A stretch of 64,000 bases of DNA from assembly GCF_014651955.1 (NCBI RefSeq), contig NZ_BMXW01000003.1, positions 163,145-227,144 of the forward strand, read 5' to 3'. The notes beneath the pieces were generated by a model, which saw only the letters and a list, made by a program, of their open reading frames with translations, was not told where the DNA came from and made no database searches. How positions within the stretch are numbered: the stretch's first letter is position 1; the number at the start of each line of letters is the position of its first letter. A program made the position numbers and the translations under genes. Of this stretch, positions 17,992 through 26,968 are shown in pieces. Origin of the DNA: Shewanella fodinae (lineage in GTDB: Bacteria; Pseudomonadota; Gammaproteobacteria; Enterobacterales; Shewanellaceae).

Positions 17992-19737
17992 ATGAAATCA
18001 CATATCCAATCTTTGCTTGAACAGACAGTAGCCCAATTAAAACAGCAGGGGCTTATCCCTGCAGATACTGATCCCAGAATTCAGGTAGACCGCACCAAGG
18101 ATAAAAGCCACGGCGATCTGGCCACTAACCTGGCGATGATGCTGACCAAAGCTGCCGGGAAACCGCCTCGGGAACTGGCGCAGTTACTTATCGACAACCT
18201 GCCAGCCTCCAGCCATGTGGCTAAAGTGGAAATCGCTGGCCCTGGATTTATCAACTTTTTTATCGACGACAATGCACTGGCCAAACAGCTGCAAAAAGCA
18301 TTAGCAGATGCGCACTTAGGCGTCACCTTACCGGCGGCACAGACGGTGGTGGTTGATTATTCCTCGCCAAACCTTGCCAAAGAGATGCATGTGGGCCATC
18401 TGCGCTCCACCATCATCGGCGATGCGGTGGTACGGGCGCTGGAGTTTCTCGGCCATAACGTTATCCGTCAGAACCACGTAGGCGACTGGGGCACTCAGTT
18501 CGGCATGTTACTGGCCTATATGGAAGAACTGCGAGCGGCCAATGGCGCTACATCGGAAGTAGAATTATCCGATTTGGAAAGTTTTTATCGCGCCGCCAAA
18601 GTGCGCTTTGATGAATCAGAAACATTCGCCACCCGTGCCCGCCATCTGGTGGTGGAACTGCAATCCGGCGACGAGTATTGCAACAAACTGTGGCGTGAAT
18701 TCAATGAAATTTCACTGAGCCACTGTCACAAGGTTTATCAACGCTTGGGCGTCAGCCTGACTCGTAAAGATGTACACGGCGAAAGCGCTTATAACGAAGA
18801 CCTACCGCAAGTGGTAAAAGATCTGGAGGCTCAAGGCCTGCTGACCGAAAGTCATGGTGCCAAAGTGGTGTTTCAGGAAGCGTTCCGCACCAAAGAAGGC
18901 GAACCATTACCGGTGATCATCCAGAAAGCTGACGGCGGTTATCTGTATGCCACCACCGATCTGGCGGCCATGCGTTATCGCTCATCGGTACTGCACGCCG
19001 ACCGGGTGCTGTATTTTGTGGATCTGCGCCAAGCGCTGCATTTCCAGCAGGTTTTCAGTCTGGCCCGTACCGCCGGGTTTGTGCGGCCAGAGATGTCGCT
19101 GGAACACATGGGGTTCGGCACCATGAACGGCGAAGATGGTCGGCCATTCAAAACCCGTACTGGCGGGGTGGTGAAACTTATCGACCTGCTGGATGAAGCC
19201 CATGATCGCGCACTGGAACTGGTGCGCAGTAAGAACCCAGAGATGGATGCCGCGACGCTGGAAAAGATTGCGGCAGTGGTTGGGGTAGCCTCGGTAAAAT
19301 ATGCCGATCTGTCGAAAAATCGCGCCAGTGATTACATTTTCAGTTTCGACCAGATGTTAAGTTTTGAAGGCAATACCGCACCTTATCTCTTATACGCCTA
19401 TACCCGTGTCGCCGGTATTTTCAAGAAGGCAGAAGACATTGATCTGTCTACTGCAACCATTACGCTAGAGCATGACAAAGAGAAAGAGCTAGGCAATAAG
19501 CTGGCACAATTTAGCGAAGTACTATTGCGGATGGTGGATAAAGGCCAGCCACATCTGTTGTGTGCGTACCTGTATGAACTGGCAGGCGCGTTCTCCAGCT
19601 TCTACGAGGCCTGCCCAGTGCTTGCTGCTGATACAGAAAGCCAGCGCGATAGCCGTCTGTTACTGGCGAAGCTAACCGCTAAAACCTTGAAGCAGGGATT
19701 GTCATTGTTAGGTATTGATACTCTGGAGCAGATGTAA
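17992..19737 (+). CDS. argS: arginyl-tRNA synthetase
   Basis: 581 residues from ATG at 17992 ([13 protein letters not shown]). N-terminal Add-1 domain, class I HIGH motif as HVGH (about 133-136) within '[16 protein letters not shown]', a KMSKS-region equivalent '[10 protein letters not shown]', and a C-terminal DALR anticodon-binding domain ([11 protein letters not shown]). Essential Arg-tRNA charging. The frame extends upstream to 17938 but family length supports 17992. ftsN follows after 3 bases. Confidence 0.97.
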   Translation: MKSHIQSLLEQTVAQLKQQGLIPADTDPRIQVDRTKDKSHGDLATNLAMMLTKAAGKPPRELAQLLIDNLPASSHVAKVEIAGPGFINFFIDDNALAKQLQKALADAHLGVTLPAAQTVVVDYSSPNLAKEMHVGHLRSTIIGDAVVRALEFLGHNVIRQNHVGDWGTQFGMLLAYMEELRAANGATSEVELSDLESFYRAAKVRFDESETFATRARHLVVELQSGDEYCNKLWREFNEISLSHCHKVYQRLGVSLTRKDVHGESAYNEDLPQVVKDLEAQGLLTESHGAKVVFQEAFRTKEGEPLPVIIQKADGGYLYATTDLAAMRYRSSVLHADRVLYFVDLRQALHFQQVFSLARTAGFVRPEMSLEHMGFGTMNGEDGRPFKTRTGGVVKLIDLLDEAHDRALELVRSKNPEMDAATLEKIAAVVGVASVKYADLSKNRASDYIFSFDQMLSFEGNTAPYLLYAYTRVAGIFKKAEDIDLSTATITLEHDKEKELGNKLAQFSEVLLRMVDKGQPHLLCAYLYELAGAFSSFYEACPVLAADTESQRDSRLLLAKLTAKTLKQGLSLLGIDTLEQM

Positions 19738-19740
19738 CCG

Positions 19741-20307
19741 ATGCGCAGCGATTACGCTAACAGCAAACCGCGCCGACAACAGCGCGGTAACCTCAAAAAA
19801 CCTCAGCCACCTAAACGGCCGCCGTTGCTGCTGTTTTTGATGGTATTGGTGGTAGTCGCTGGTTTTGGTTATTTTTTGTGGACGCTGAAGAACGGCAGTC
19901 CGGCGCCAGTAACCCAAGAACCGGTAAAGGTTGTCATTCCAGAAAAGACAGCGCCCAAGAAAGATCCTAATGCACTGCCCCCAAAACCTAAAGAAGAGTG
20001 GACGTATCAGCAGGAGTTAGAGAACAAACAGGTTGAAGTGGATTTACCGGAAAAGAGCAACCAACCGACCCGCCCCTATCAGATGCAGTGTGGCTCCTTC
20101 CGTAAAGAATCACAGGCACAGGAAATGAAAGCGGTTATCGCCTTCCAGGGGCTAGAGGCGCAAGTGCGGAAAATCGACGGCAACAGCGGCGTCTGGTACA
20201 AGGTGGTGCTAGGACCCTATCAGAGTAAACGCAAAGCGGAAACCGATCGCCATGAACTGCAACGCGCTGGCCTGAACGGCTGTATGATCTGGTTCTGGGA
20301 AAGTTAA
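19741..20307 (+). CDS. ftsN: cell-division protein FtsN (SPOR domain)
   Basis: 188 residues: basic cytoplasmic N-terminus (RSDYANSKPRRQQRG), one membrane segment (LLLFLMVLVVVAGFGYFLW, about 30-48), a Pro/Lys-rich linker, and a C-terminal SPOR domain (YQMQCGSFRKESQAQEMKA ... WYKVVLGPY). Family role: late divisome protein that triggers septal peptidoglycan synthesis; SPOR binds denuded glycan. Starts 3 bases after argS and ends at a terminator, so both are probably one transcript. Confidence 0.9.
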   Translation: MRSDYANSKPRRQQRGNLKKPQPPKRPPLLLFLMVLVVVAGFGYFLWTLKNGSPAPVTQEPVKVVIPEKTAPKKDPNALPPKPKEEWTYQQELENKQVEVDLPEKSNQPTRPYQMQCGSFRKESQAQEMKAVIAFQGLEAQVRKIDGNSGVWYKVVLGPYQSKRKAETDRHELQRAGLNGCMIWFWES

Positions 20308-20327
20308 CAGCCCACAAGCACAAACAA

Positions 20328-20357
20328 AACCGCAAGTCGTTGGCCTGCGGTTTTTTT
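20328..20357 (+). terminator. rho-independent terminator after ftsN
   Basis: AACCGCA (20328-20334) pairs with TGCGGTT (20346-20352), followed by a run of Ts. Confidence 0.8.
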
Positions 20358-20402
20358 CTTGCTAATCCTGATGGCATACGCTTAAAAACTGCGGTTCCTG
20401 TG

Positions 20403-20430
20403 CTTGATATTCATTGCTCCACCCCCATAT
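20403..20430 (+). promoter_or_regulatory. sigma-32 heat-shock promoter of hslVU
   Basis: CTTGATA at 20403-20409, a 13-base spacer, then CCCCATAT at 20423-20430: a close match to the sigma-32 consensus (CTTGAAA, 13-15 bases, CCCCATnT). It lies 56 bases before the hslV start, as expected for this heat-shock operon. Confidence 0.85.
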
Positions 20431-20485
20431 TAACCTCTATCGCACCCTGACGGCATCGCCCGTCAGCCAGCCAAGAGGATTTATC

Positions 20486-21010
20486 GTGACAACAATCGTA
20501 TCCGTGCGCCGTGACAAACAAGTGGTAATGGCCGGTGATGGCCAAGTTTCTCTGGGAAATACCGTCATGAAAGGTAACGCCCGCAAAGTCCGCCGTCTTT
20601 ACCACGACAAAGTGATTGCTGGATTTGCCGGAGGCACTGCCGATGCGTTCACCTTGTTCGAACGTTTTGAGGCCAAACTGGAAATGCATCAGGGACACTT
20701 GATGAAAGCCGCCGTGGAACTGGCCAAAGACTGGCGTACTGACCGCATGTTACGCAAGCTGGAGGCACTGCTGGCGGTAGCGGATGCTGAATGTTCATTG
20801 ATCATCACAGGTAATGGCGACGTACTGCAGCCAGAAAACGACCTCATTGCCATCGGTTCTGGTGGTAACTACGCCCAGGCAGCCGCTATCGCCATGCTGG
20901 AAAATACCGAACTTACGGCACGCGACATTTGCGAAAAAGCCTTAACCATCGCTGGCAATATCTGCGTGTTTACTAACCAGTTCAAGACCATTGAAGAACT
21001 GAATTACTGA
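20486..21010 (+). CDS. hslV: ATP-dependent protease peptidase subunit HslV
   Basis: 174 residues from a GTG at 20486, behind AAGAGGAT. The product starts (M)[11 protein letters not shown], giving the catalytic N-terminal threonine after Met removal; the longer frame from 20414 would bury it. Conserved '[15 protein letters not shown]' and '[14 protein letters not shown]'. Forms the ClpQ proteolytic chamber with HslU in the cytoplasm. Confidence 0.97.
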   Translation: MTTIVSVRRDKQVVMAGDGQVSLGNTVMKGNARKVRRLYHDKVIAGFAGGTADAFTLFERFEAKLEMHQGHLMKAAVELAKDWRTDRMLRKLEALLAVADAECSLIITGNGDVLQPENDLIAIGSGGNYAQAAAIAMLENTELTARDICEKALTIAGNICVFTNQFKTIEELNY

Positions 21011-21030
21011 ATTCTGCGTGAGGAAGTACC

Positions 21031-22356
21031 ATGTCGGAAATGACACCCCGCGAAATCGTCCACGAACTGGACGCCCATATTATCGGCCAGCAAAAAGCCA
21101 AGCGCTCAGTGGCGGTTGCCTTACGTAACCGTTGGCGGCGGATGCAATTGGATAGCGCACTGCGCCAGGAAGTGACCCCGAAAAATATCCTGATGATTGG
21201 CCCGACCGGTGTTGGTAAGACCGAAATTGCCCGCCGTCTGGCAAAACTCGCCAATGCACCGTTTATTAAGGTAGAAGCCACCAAATTTACCGAAGTGGGT
21301 TATGTCGGCAAAGAAGTGGATCAGATCATCCGCGATCTGACCGATGCTGCCGTCAAGATGACCCGCGAACAGCAGATGCTGAAATGCCGCACCCGAGCCG
21401 AAGAAGCGGCAGAAGAACGGGTACTGGATGCACTGTTGCCCAAGCCCAAAAATGATTGGGACAGCGAAAAAGAAGACAGCTCGCACACCCGGCAGATCTT
21501 CCGCAAAAAACTGCGCGAAGGCCAGTTGGACGATAAAGAGATAGAAATCGATGTCGCCGGCCCGCAGATTGGCGTGGAAATCATGTCACCTCCAGGAATG
21601 GAAGAGATGACCAACCAATTGCAGAGCCTGTTCCAGAATATGGGTCAAGGCCAGACTAAACGCCGCAAACTGAAGATCAAAGACGCCATGAAGCAGCTGA
21701 CTGAAGAGGAAGCTGCCAAACTGGTGAATCAGGAAGACCTTAAAGATCAAGCGATTGAACTGGTTGAGCAGCACGGCATCGTCTTCTTGGATGAAATCGA
21801 CAAGATCTGTAAACGTGGTGAAACCTCTGGCCCCGATGTCTCCCGCGAAGGGGTACAACGCGACCTGTTGCCATTGGTAGAAGGCTGTACCGTTAATACC
21901 AAGCACGGCATGGTGCGCACTGATCATATTCTGTTTATCGCTTCTGGTGCCTTCCAGATGTCTAAACCGTCAGATCTGATCCCTGAGCTACAGGGGCGTC
22001 TGCCCATTCGTGTGGAACTGGATGCCTTAACCGCTGGCGACTTCAAACGCATTCTCACCGAGCCACACGCATCGCTGACCGAACAGTATGTCGCGCTGAT
22101 GGCAACCGAAGGCGTAACGGTAGAATTTACGGAATCAGGCATCGACCGCATTGCCGACGCCGCCTTCCAAGTGAATGAAACCACCGAAAACATCGGGGCA
22201 AGACGGCTGCACACCATCATGGAAAAGCTGATGGAAGATATCTCCTATGAAGCCGCCGACAAATCCGGCGCCAATTACGTGATTGATGCCGAATACGTCA
22301 ACGCTCATCTGGAAACCTTAGTGCACGACGAAGACCTGAGCCGTTTTATTCTTTAA
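21031..22356 (+). CDS. hslU: HslU, ATPase subunit of the HslVU protease
   Basis: 441 residues. Walker [10 protein letters not shown] (57-65), Walker B FLDEIDKI, intermediate I-domain (about 110-240), sensor region '[16 protein letters not shown]', and a C-terminal tail ending in Leu that docks on HslV. Unfolds substrates for HslV. 20 bases after hslV behind GAGGAAG. Confidence 0.97.
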   Translation: MSEMTPREIVHELDAHIIGQQKAKRSVAVALRNRWRRMQLDSALRQEVTPKNILMIGPTGVGKTEIARRLAKLANAPFIKVEATKFTEVGYVGKEVDQIIRDLTDAAVKMTREQQMLKCRTRAEEAAEERVLDALLPKPKNDWDSEKEDSSHTRQIFRKKLREGQLDDKEIEIDVAGPQIGVEIMSPPGMEEMTNQLQSLFQNMGQGQTKRRKLKIKDAMKQLTEEEAAKLVNQEDLKDQAIELVEQHGIVFLDEIDKICKRGETSGPDVSREGVQRDLLPLVEGCTVNTKHGMVRTDHILFIASGAFQMSKPSDLIPELQGRLPIRVELDALTAGDFKRILTEPHASLTEQYVALMATEGVTVEFTESGIDRIADAAFQVNETTENIGARRLHTIMEKLMEDISYEAADKSGANYVIDAEYVNAHLETLVHDEDLSRFIL

Positions 22357-22380
22357 AAACAGCCTATTATTGCCTTTTAC

Positions 22381-22405
22381 TGCCGCCTTAAAGGCGGCAG
22401 TTTGC
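22381..22405 (+). terminator. terminator hairpin after hslU
   Basis: TGCCGCCT-TAA-AGGCGGCA (22381-22399) followed by GTTTGC; preceded by TTTTAC. Strong stem, weak T tract. Confidence 0.6.
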
Positions 22406-22592
22406 TATCTAGCATTATGATTTTGCTATCTACGTCTATCTTTGCGTCAGTTGTCACAAAAAAATGCTGCACCCTATTCTGCCACTTGTTAATATCGCTT
22501 ACCGCAAGTCAACATTTGTAACCCACAATGGCACGGAAGCTGCTCATTTGTACCCAATGTCAATGCCCGTGCCTATTCCAGAGAAAGGCACT

Positions 22593-23540
22593 ATGAAAAA
22601 ACTCGTTACGTTAGTAATGGCATTCAGTCTGCTGACCGCTTGTACTTCTGCGACAAGAGAATCAGTAAACACACTGCCAATAGCCACGCCAAAAATTAGC
22701 CCAACACTTCAAGCGCCAGAACAACTTGGTCTAAAGCGTGTCGTGGCCATTGCGCGTTTCACTGATGAAACTAAACGTGGAAGTTTCCTCCTTGATAAAG
22801 ATGGTGATCGGATTGGTAAGCAAGCTGCCGATATTCTTGCCGCTCGTCTTACTGAGACACACAAATTCATCATGCTAGAAAGAAACGACCTGAATAAAGT
22901 GTTATCAGAAAACAAATTGGCTGGTAAAACCATGCCGTCAGTGGGAGCTGATTTTTTGATTATCGGTTCAGTTTCTGAATTCGGTCGCTCCACCACCAGT
23001 GAGGTTGGCATTTTCAGCCGTAATAAAATTCAAAAAGCCAATGCGACTGTTAACGTACGTTTGATTAACACGCGTACAGGAGAAATTGTCTATTCAGAGG
23101 AAGCCTCGGGGGAAGCTGTTGTTGAAGCCAACCACGTATTCAATGTTGGTGAACGTGCCAGTTATGATTCATCGCTAGACGATAAAGCCGTCTCTGCTGC
23201 CATTTCCAAACTTGTCAGTAATATCACCGAAAATCTACTCGATAGCCCATGGCGCGCTTACTTGATCGGTCAGCAAGGTTCGCTATGGATGATGACTGGA
23301 GGACAATCACAAGGGCTGAAAACCGACGAGCTTTTTGACGTTTTTAAAGAAGGCGAAACAGTTAAAAATCCCCAGACTGGACTATTGATAACGTTACCAG
23401 GTGAAAAAATCGCCACGATTAAAGTTAAAAGTTTTATCGGCAAAGGCAGTAATGAATTGTCTCTATGTGAACTGGTGTCAGGAACGATCAATCCTAAACA
23501 GCTCACAGGTCTTGTGGTTCAAGAACAGAAAAAGGCATAA
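22593..23540 (+). CDS. CsgG-family outer-membrane lipoprotein
   Basis: 315 residues from ATG at 22593, after GAGAAAGG. Lipobox signal (LVMAFSLLTAC), then a CsgG-type domain: 'VVAIARFTDETKRGSFLL', 'AADILAARLTETHKFIMLER', 'ADFLIIGSVSEFGRSTT', 'VNVRLINTRTGEIVYSEEA'. CsgG is a nonameric outer-membrane secretion pore for curli, but no curli genes occur here. The three small lipoprotein genes directly downstream form one operon with it (3-base spacing or overlaps). Probable outer-membrane complex; cargo unknown. Confidence 0.85.
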   Translation: MKKLVTLVMAFSLLTACTSATRESVNTLPIATPKISPTLQAPEQLGLKRVVAIARFTDETKRGSFLLDKDGDRIGKQAADILAARLTETHKFIMLERNDLNKVLSENKLAGKTMPSVGADFLIIGSVSEFGRSTTSEVGIFSRNKIQKANATVNVRLINTRTGEIVYSEEASGEAVVEANHVFNVGERASYDSSLDDKAVSAAISKLVSNITENLLDSPWRAYLIGQQGSLWMMTGGQSQGLKTDELFDVFKEGETVKNPQTGLLITLPGEKIATIKVKSFIGKGSNELSLCELVSGTINPKQLTGLVVQEQKKA

Positions 23541-23543
23541 CCC

Positions 23544-23861
23544 ATGAAAAAAATATTTCTCATAGCCATCACGCTTTTTCTAAGCGCTTGTAGTTCCCAT
23601 TATGAAACCACAACCCAGGTAGATGACAAAGCTTATCTCCAATTAAGTGGCAGTCTGGCAGGAGCACAGTTGGTTTTAGATAAACAGCCAGCGATAAATT
23701 TAGATGGGGTTACTAGTTACACGGAGAAAGATGAAACGGTAATTAAGTTTGTGGTAGCAACTGGCAACCATTTAGTTGAAATCCATAAGAACGGTGAAAC
23801 GTTAGTTAAGCGCAATATTTTTGTGACTAACGGTAATACTTTTGAAATACGGATCCCCTGA
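23544..23861 (+). CDS. small lipoprotein in the CsgG-type operon
   Basis: 105 residues: lipobox signal (LIAITLFLSAC), then an acidic-to-neutral beta-rich domain ('AYLQLSGSLAGAQLVLDKQ', 'VVATGNHLVEIHKNGETLVKR'). The second half recalls PEGA-like surface beta domains. Not firmly recognised. Stop overlaps the next start (TGATG), so translation is coupled. Confidence 0.75.
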   Translation: MKKIFLIAITLFLSACSSHYETTTQVDDKAYLQLSGSLAGAQLVLDKQPAINLDGVTSYTEKDETVIKFVVATGNHLVEIHKNGETLVKRNIFVTNGNTFEIRIP

Positions 23862-24226
23862 TGAGAAAACATAACACAATACTCGTAGCATTAGCGTTGA
23901 TAGTACTTGGCGGTTGTGCGGCCAATAATAACAGTATTTATTATTGGGGTAATTACTCACAGACTGCATATGAATATCAAAAATCGCCCAGCGAAAGCAG
24001 CCGTCAAGCACATGTGCAATCACTCACAGCTATCGTTGAAAATGCGGTAGCGCAACATAAGAAAATTCCACCAGGCATTTGTGCAGAATTAGGTATGCTA
24101 CAAGCTCAGAACTCACCGAAACTAGCACTACAGTATTTTAATCAAGAAAAAAGCTTATTCCCTGAGTCAGCACCGCTTATGGATAGGCTGATAAACGATC
24201 TACACAAGGATGCTCGTTCATTATGA
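23861..24226 (+). CDS. DUF4810-like lipoprotein
   Basis: 121 residues: lipobox (LALIVLGGC), then 'YYWGNYSQTAYEYQKSPSE' and a helical TPR-like region ('PPGICAELGMLQAQNSPKLALQYF'). This matches the DUF4810 family, which is found beside CsgG- and DUF799-family genes. ATGA overlap with the next gene. Periplasmic or inner-leaflet lipoprotein of unknown role. Confidence 0.8.
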   Translation: MRKHNTILVALALIVLGGCAANNNSIYYWGNYSQTAYEYQKSPSESSRQAHVQSLTAIVENAVAQHKKIPPGICAELGMLQAQNSPKLALQYFNQEKSLFPESAPLMDRLINDLHKDARSL

Positions 24227-24894
24227 GAAAAATAATTCTACTACTATTAATCACCACAGCATCCTTGCTGACAGGCTGTGCGACCCCCAACTATGTTACT
24301 AAGCAGGCCGCATATCCCCTGATGTACCAGCAACATCCACTGTCAATATTAGTGGTGCCAGCAATTAATCATTCAACCGCTGCCGATGCACCGGAACTGT
24401 ATTCGACAACCATAGCTACCCCGCTGGCAGAGGCTGGATACTATGTACTGCCGCTACCAATTACTAATATGCTGCTTCAACAGCAAGGGGTGGTTGACGG
24501 CGAGCAATTAGAGAAGGTTGATGCCACCAAGTTCCAAGGACTGTTTGGTGCTGACGCGATATTATTTGTCACTATTAATCAATGGGATACAAACTATTAT
24601 ATCACTGGTGGCAACGTGACTGTGGGAGCCGCTTTTCGATTAGTATCTACTAAAGACAATGAAGAACTATGGCACTATAGCCAGACCATTGTTTATGACA
24701 CCTCAGGCAACAGTGGCGGAGGTCTCCTCGCAGCAATTATTTCAACGGCAATATCCACTGCGACAACTGACTATGTTCCAATTGCCAGAACCGTTAACGG
24801 AATCGTGGTCAATACACTTCCAGCCGGCAAATACAATCCGCACTACGACAAAGATGGTGCGGTAACAATTCTTGAACAGAAACAAGTAAACTAA
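24223..24894 (+). CDS. DUF799/GNA1162-like lipoprotein
   Basis: 223 residues: lipobox (TASLLTGC), 'SILVVPAINHSTAADAPELYSTTIATPLAEAGYYVLP' and 'ADAILFVTINQWDTNYY', the pattern of the DUF799 family. Its Neisseria member GNA1162 is a dimeric outer-membrane lipoprotein with a TolB-N/CsgG-like fold. Last gene of the four-gene lipoprotein operon. Probably binds the CsgG-family protein; inferred from conserved neighbourhood. Confidence 0.83.
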   Translation: MRKIILLLLITTASLLTGCATPNYVTKQAAYPLMYQQHPLSILVVPAINHSTAADAPELYSTTIATPLAEAGYYVLPLPITNMLLQQQGVVDGEQLEKVDATKFQGLFGADAILFVTINQWDTNYYITGGNVTVGAAFRLVSTKDNEELWHYSQTIVYDTSGNSGGGLLAAIISTAISTATTDYVPIARTVNGIVVNTLPAGKYNPHYDKDGAVTILEQKQVN

Positions 24895-24911
24895 GCGCAA
24901 TATCTTCCTGT

Positions 24912-24947
24912 GGGCGATTGTCTTAGCGCAATACTGGACAATCGCCC
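24912..24947 (+). terminator. hairpin after the lipoprotein operon
   Basis: GGGCGATTGTC (24912-24922) and GACAATCGCCC (24937-24947) form a perfect 11-base stem 18 bases after the last stop. No clear T tract, so it may act as a stabilising hairpin or a weak terminator. Confidence 0.55.
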
Positions 24948-25126
24948 GTACGAATATGATTGAAGGAAGAACATGAAGTACCTCATCATAAAACATGATT
25001 AATTGGTTGTTCTATTTAGCTTTCTCCACGAATATCAGTGAAGTTTTAACTACGGTAAAATCTCGCCATCAACAATACTGAGACGCCACACAAGAAGACT
25101 CGCAAAAACGGCCATACAGCCACAAA

Positions 25127-25456
25127 TTAACAGCGCTGCTGCATCCGCAGAGTTTTCAGCCAGAAGAGTTCTTGGCAATGATTAGTAAACGCTTTACGCT
25201 GAGGGGTGATCCTGATATCTGCCGGGGCGCTGACAACCGTGTAGGTACTCCAGCATTCGGCACACAGTTGCTCATCTTCGACATCATCTTTTTCATACTG
25301 ATGTTGCATTACCACACCATCGGCGAAGTGATACCGGGTATCAATGGCAGTCACCGTCACACCATTATCTTGATACGACAAATCCCGCTGCTGTTGCCCT
25401 ACAATCACTGCGCTGCGCTGGTGAATAGCATCGATGTAGTGAGCCAGAGACGTCAT
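25127..25456 (-). CDS. hypothetical protein, 109 residues
   Basis: Soluble, no signal. Good ribosome site (AAAGG, seven bases before ATG). Contains a CxxC pair in 'LCAECWSTY' and begins 'MTSLAHYIDAIHQRSAVIVG'. No family recognised. Convergent with the lipoprotein operon and divergent from the PEBP gene. Confidence 0.65.
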   Translation of the reverse strand: MTSLAHYIDAIHQRSAVIVGQQQRDLSYQDNGVTVTAIDTRYHFADGVVMQHQYEKDDVEDEQLCAECWSTYTVVSAPADIRITPQRKAFTNHCQELFWLKTLRMQQRC

Positions 25457-25638
25457 TCTGTTACCTTTCTATATGTGATTCAGCAAGATAGTCTTGCTGT
25501 CTGAGCAAAATTAGCAGACGATGATACACCAAGAATTAAGTTTGGGGCGTGACCGATGCCTGCGCTTAGCAGGTAAGCTTTTAATCACCGTCACCGCCCA
25601 CAATGGTTAGGATTCAATTATTGCTATCTGGAGTACCT

Positions 25639-26211
25639 ATGAAAACCATCGCATGTATCTGTGCCAGTCTATCGCTGCTGACCAGCTCACTCTTTGCCGT
25701 CCATGCCGACGAGTTTACTCTGAGCAGTCCTGATATTAGCCCCAACGCCACCATTCCTGCACGTTTTGAGGCCAATACCTTTGGTTGCCATGGTGACAAC
25801 CAATCGCCAGAACTGCGTTGGAGTGGCGCGCCGTTAGCGACCCAAAGTTATGCTCTGACAGTTTACGACCCAGATGCGCCTACTGGTTCTGGTTGGTGGC
25901 ACTGGATGGTTATTAATATTCCCGCGACCACAACGCATCTGCCTGCCAATGCCGGGGCTTTGGGCGATAAAGGCTTACCACCGGGAGCCAGCCAGGTTCG
26001 CATCGACTATGGCGTCAAAGCCTGGGGTGGCACTTGTCCACCGGTGGGCGATAAACCTCACCGCTATATTTTTACCCTTTATGCGTTGAAAACCGCCAAG
26101 CTGGAAGTCCCAGCCGAGGCTACCGCTGCTGTAGGTGGTTTTATGATTAACGCCAACGCAATTGCCAAAGCCAGCTTCACCGGTTACTACGGTCGTGCGG
26201 CGCGGCAGTGA
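25639..26211 (+). CDS. exported PEBP-family protein (YbhB/YbcL-like)
   Basis: 190 residues from ATG at 25639, after GGAG. Signal peptide (IACICASLSLLTSSLFAVHA), then the PEBP signature 'SPELRWSGAP', 'YALTVYDPDAPTGSGWWHWMVINIP', and 'PHRYIFTLYAL'. The family binds anionic ligands; bacterial members are of unclear function (Raf-kinase-inhibitor-like by homology only). Single gene. Confidence 0.88.
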   Translation: MKTIACICASLSLLTSSLFAVHADEFTLSSPDISPNATIPARFEANTFGCHGDNQSPELRWSGAPLATQSYALTVYDPDAPTGSGWWHWMVINIPATTTHLPANAGALGDKGLPPGASQVRIDYGVKAWGGTCPPVGDKPHRYIFTLYALKTAKLEVPAEATAAVGGFMINANAIAKASFTGYYGRAARQ

Positions 26212-26330
26212 CACTTAACACTGATGGCATCGGTATACCTTTGCCCGATGCCGTCAGGCAACTACCACACGCAACACACCGCCGTGCATACATCGTCAAT
26301 TCGACGTCTATTCAATAATGGATGGTAAAA

Positions 26331-26885
26331 TCAATGCGCGGCAAAATCGGCAAACGCCTGTAATTGTTTACCTAAAAACTCGCGCGTCGCGGCATCGGTG
26401 AGTTTGCCTTCACTGATTTTCCCCATCGCCTGCCCTATCATGGCTTCTGGCTTGTTCATCACCTTAGCATCAAAAAATACCAGAATTTGCCGCAGGTGAT
26501 ACTGCATCCGCGCGCCACCAATCACGCCAGGAGAGGCACTTTCAATCATCACAGGCTTGCCGACCAAAGGCTGTGGCGATACCCGCGATAACCAGTCGAG
26601 GGCATTTTTCAACACCCCAGGGACAGAGTAATTATATTCAGGAGAGACAATAATCAGCCCATCGGCTTCAGCAATCATAGACGCCATCTGTAGCACTGCC
26701 TCGGGAAAACCCTGAGATTCCTGCACATCGGCGTTATACAGCGGAAAATCACCAACAGAACCCAAAGGCGCAATTTCTACATTGGCAGGTGCCAGTTGCG
26801 GCAATGCCCGAGCAACTGTGGCATTCAGAGAATCCTTACGTAGACTGCCCACCAGCGTGACAAACTTTAGGGGGTTTTCACTCAT
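26331..26885 (-). CDS. NADPH-dependent FMN reductase (ChrR/YieF-like)
   Basis: 184 residues. Flavodoxin-like fold with 'TLVGSLRKDSLNATVARAL' (FMN phosphate loop) and 'GLIIVSPEYNYSVPGVLKNALDW', the hallmark of the NAD(P)H-dependent FMN reductase family that reduces quinones or chromate. Ribosome site GGAG before ATG. Precedes the glycosidase-like gene's 3' end by 1 gene length; no operon link is clear. Confidence 0.88.
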   Translation of the reverse strand: MSENPLKFVTLVGSLRKDSLNATVARALPQLAPANVEIAPLGSVGDFPLYNADVQESQGFPEAVLQMASMIAEADGLIIVSPEYNYSVPGVLKNALDWLSRVSPQPLVGKPVMIESASPGVIGGARMQYHLRQILVFFDAKVMNKPEAMIGQAMGKISEGKLTDAATREFLGKQLQAFADFAAH

Positions 26886-26968
26886 AAACCTGACTCCATG
26901 TTAGCGGCTCGACTTAATCGCATCATACGCTGGAGCCAGGGGCACTGTCACACTGTTCTGTTAAACGC

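Noticed and set aside
22593..23540. Curli secretion locus
   Set aside because: No csgA, B, E or F-like genes nearby; only a CsgG-family pore with unrelated lipoproteins.
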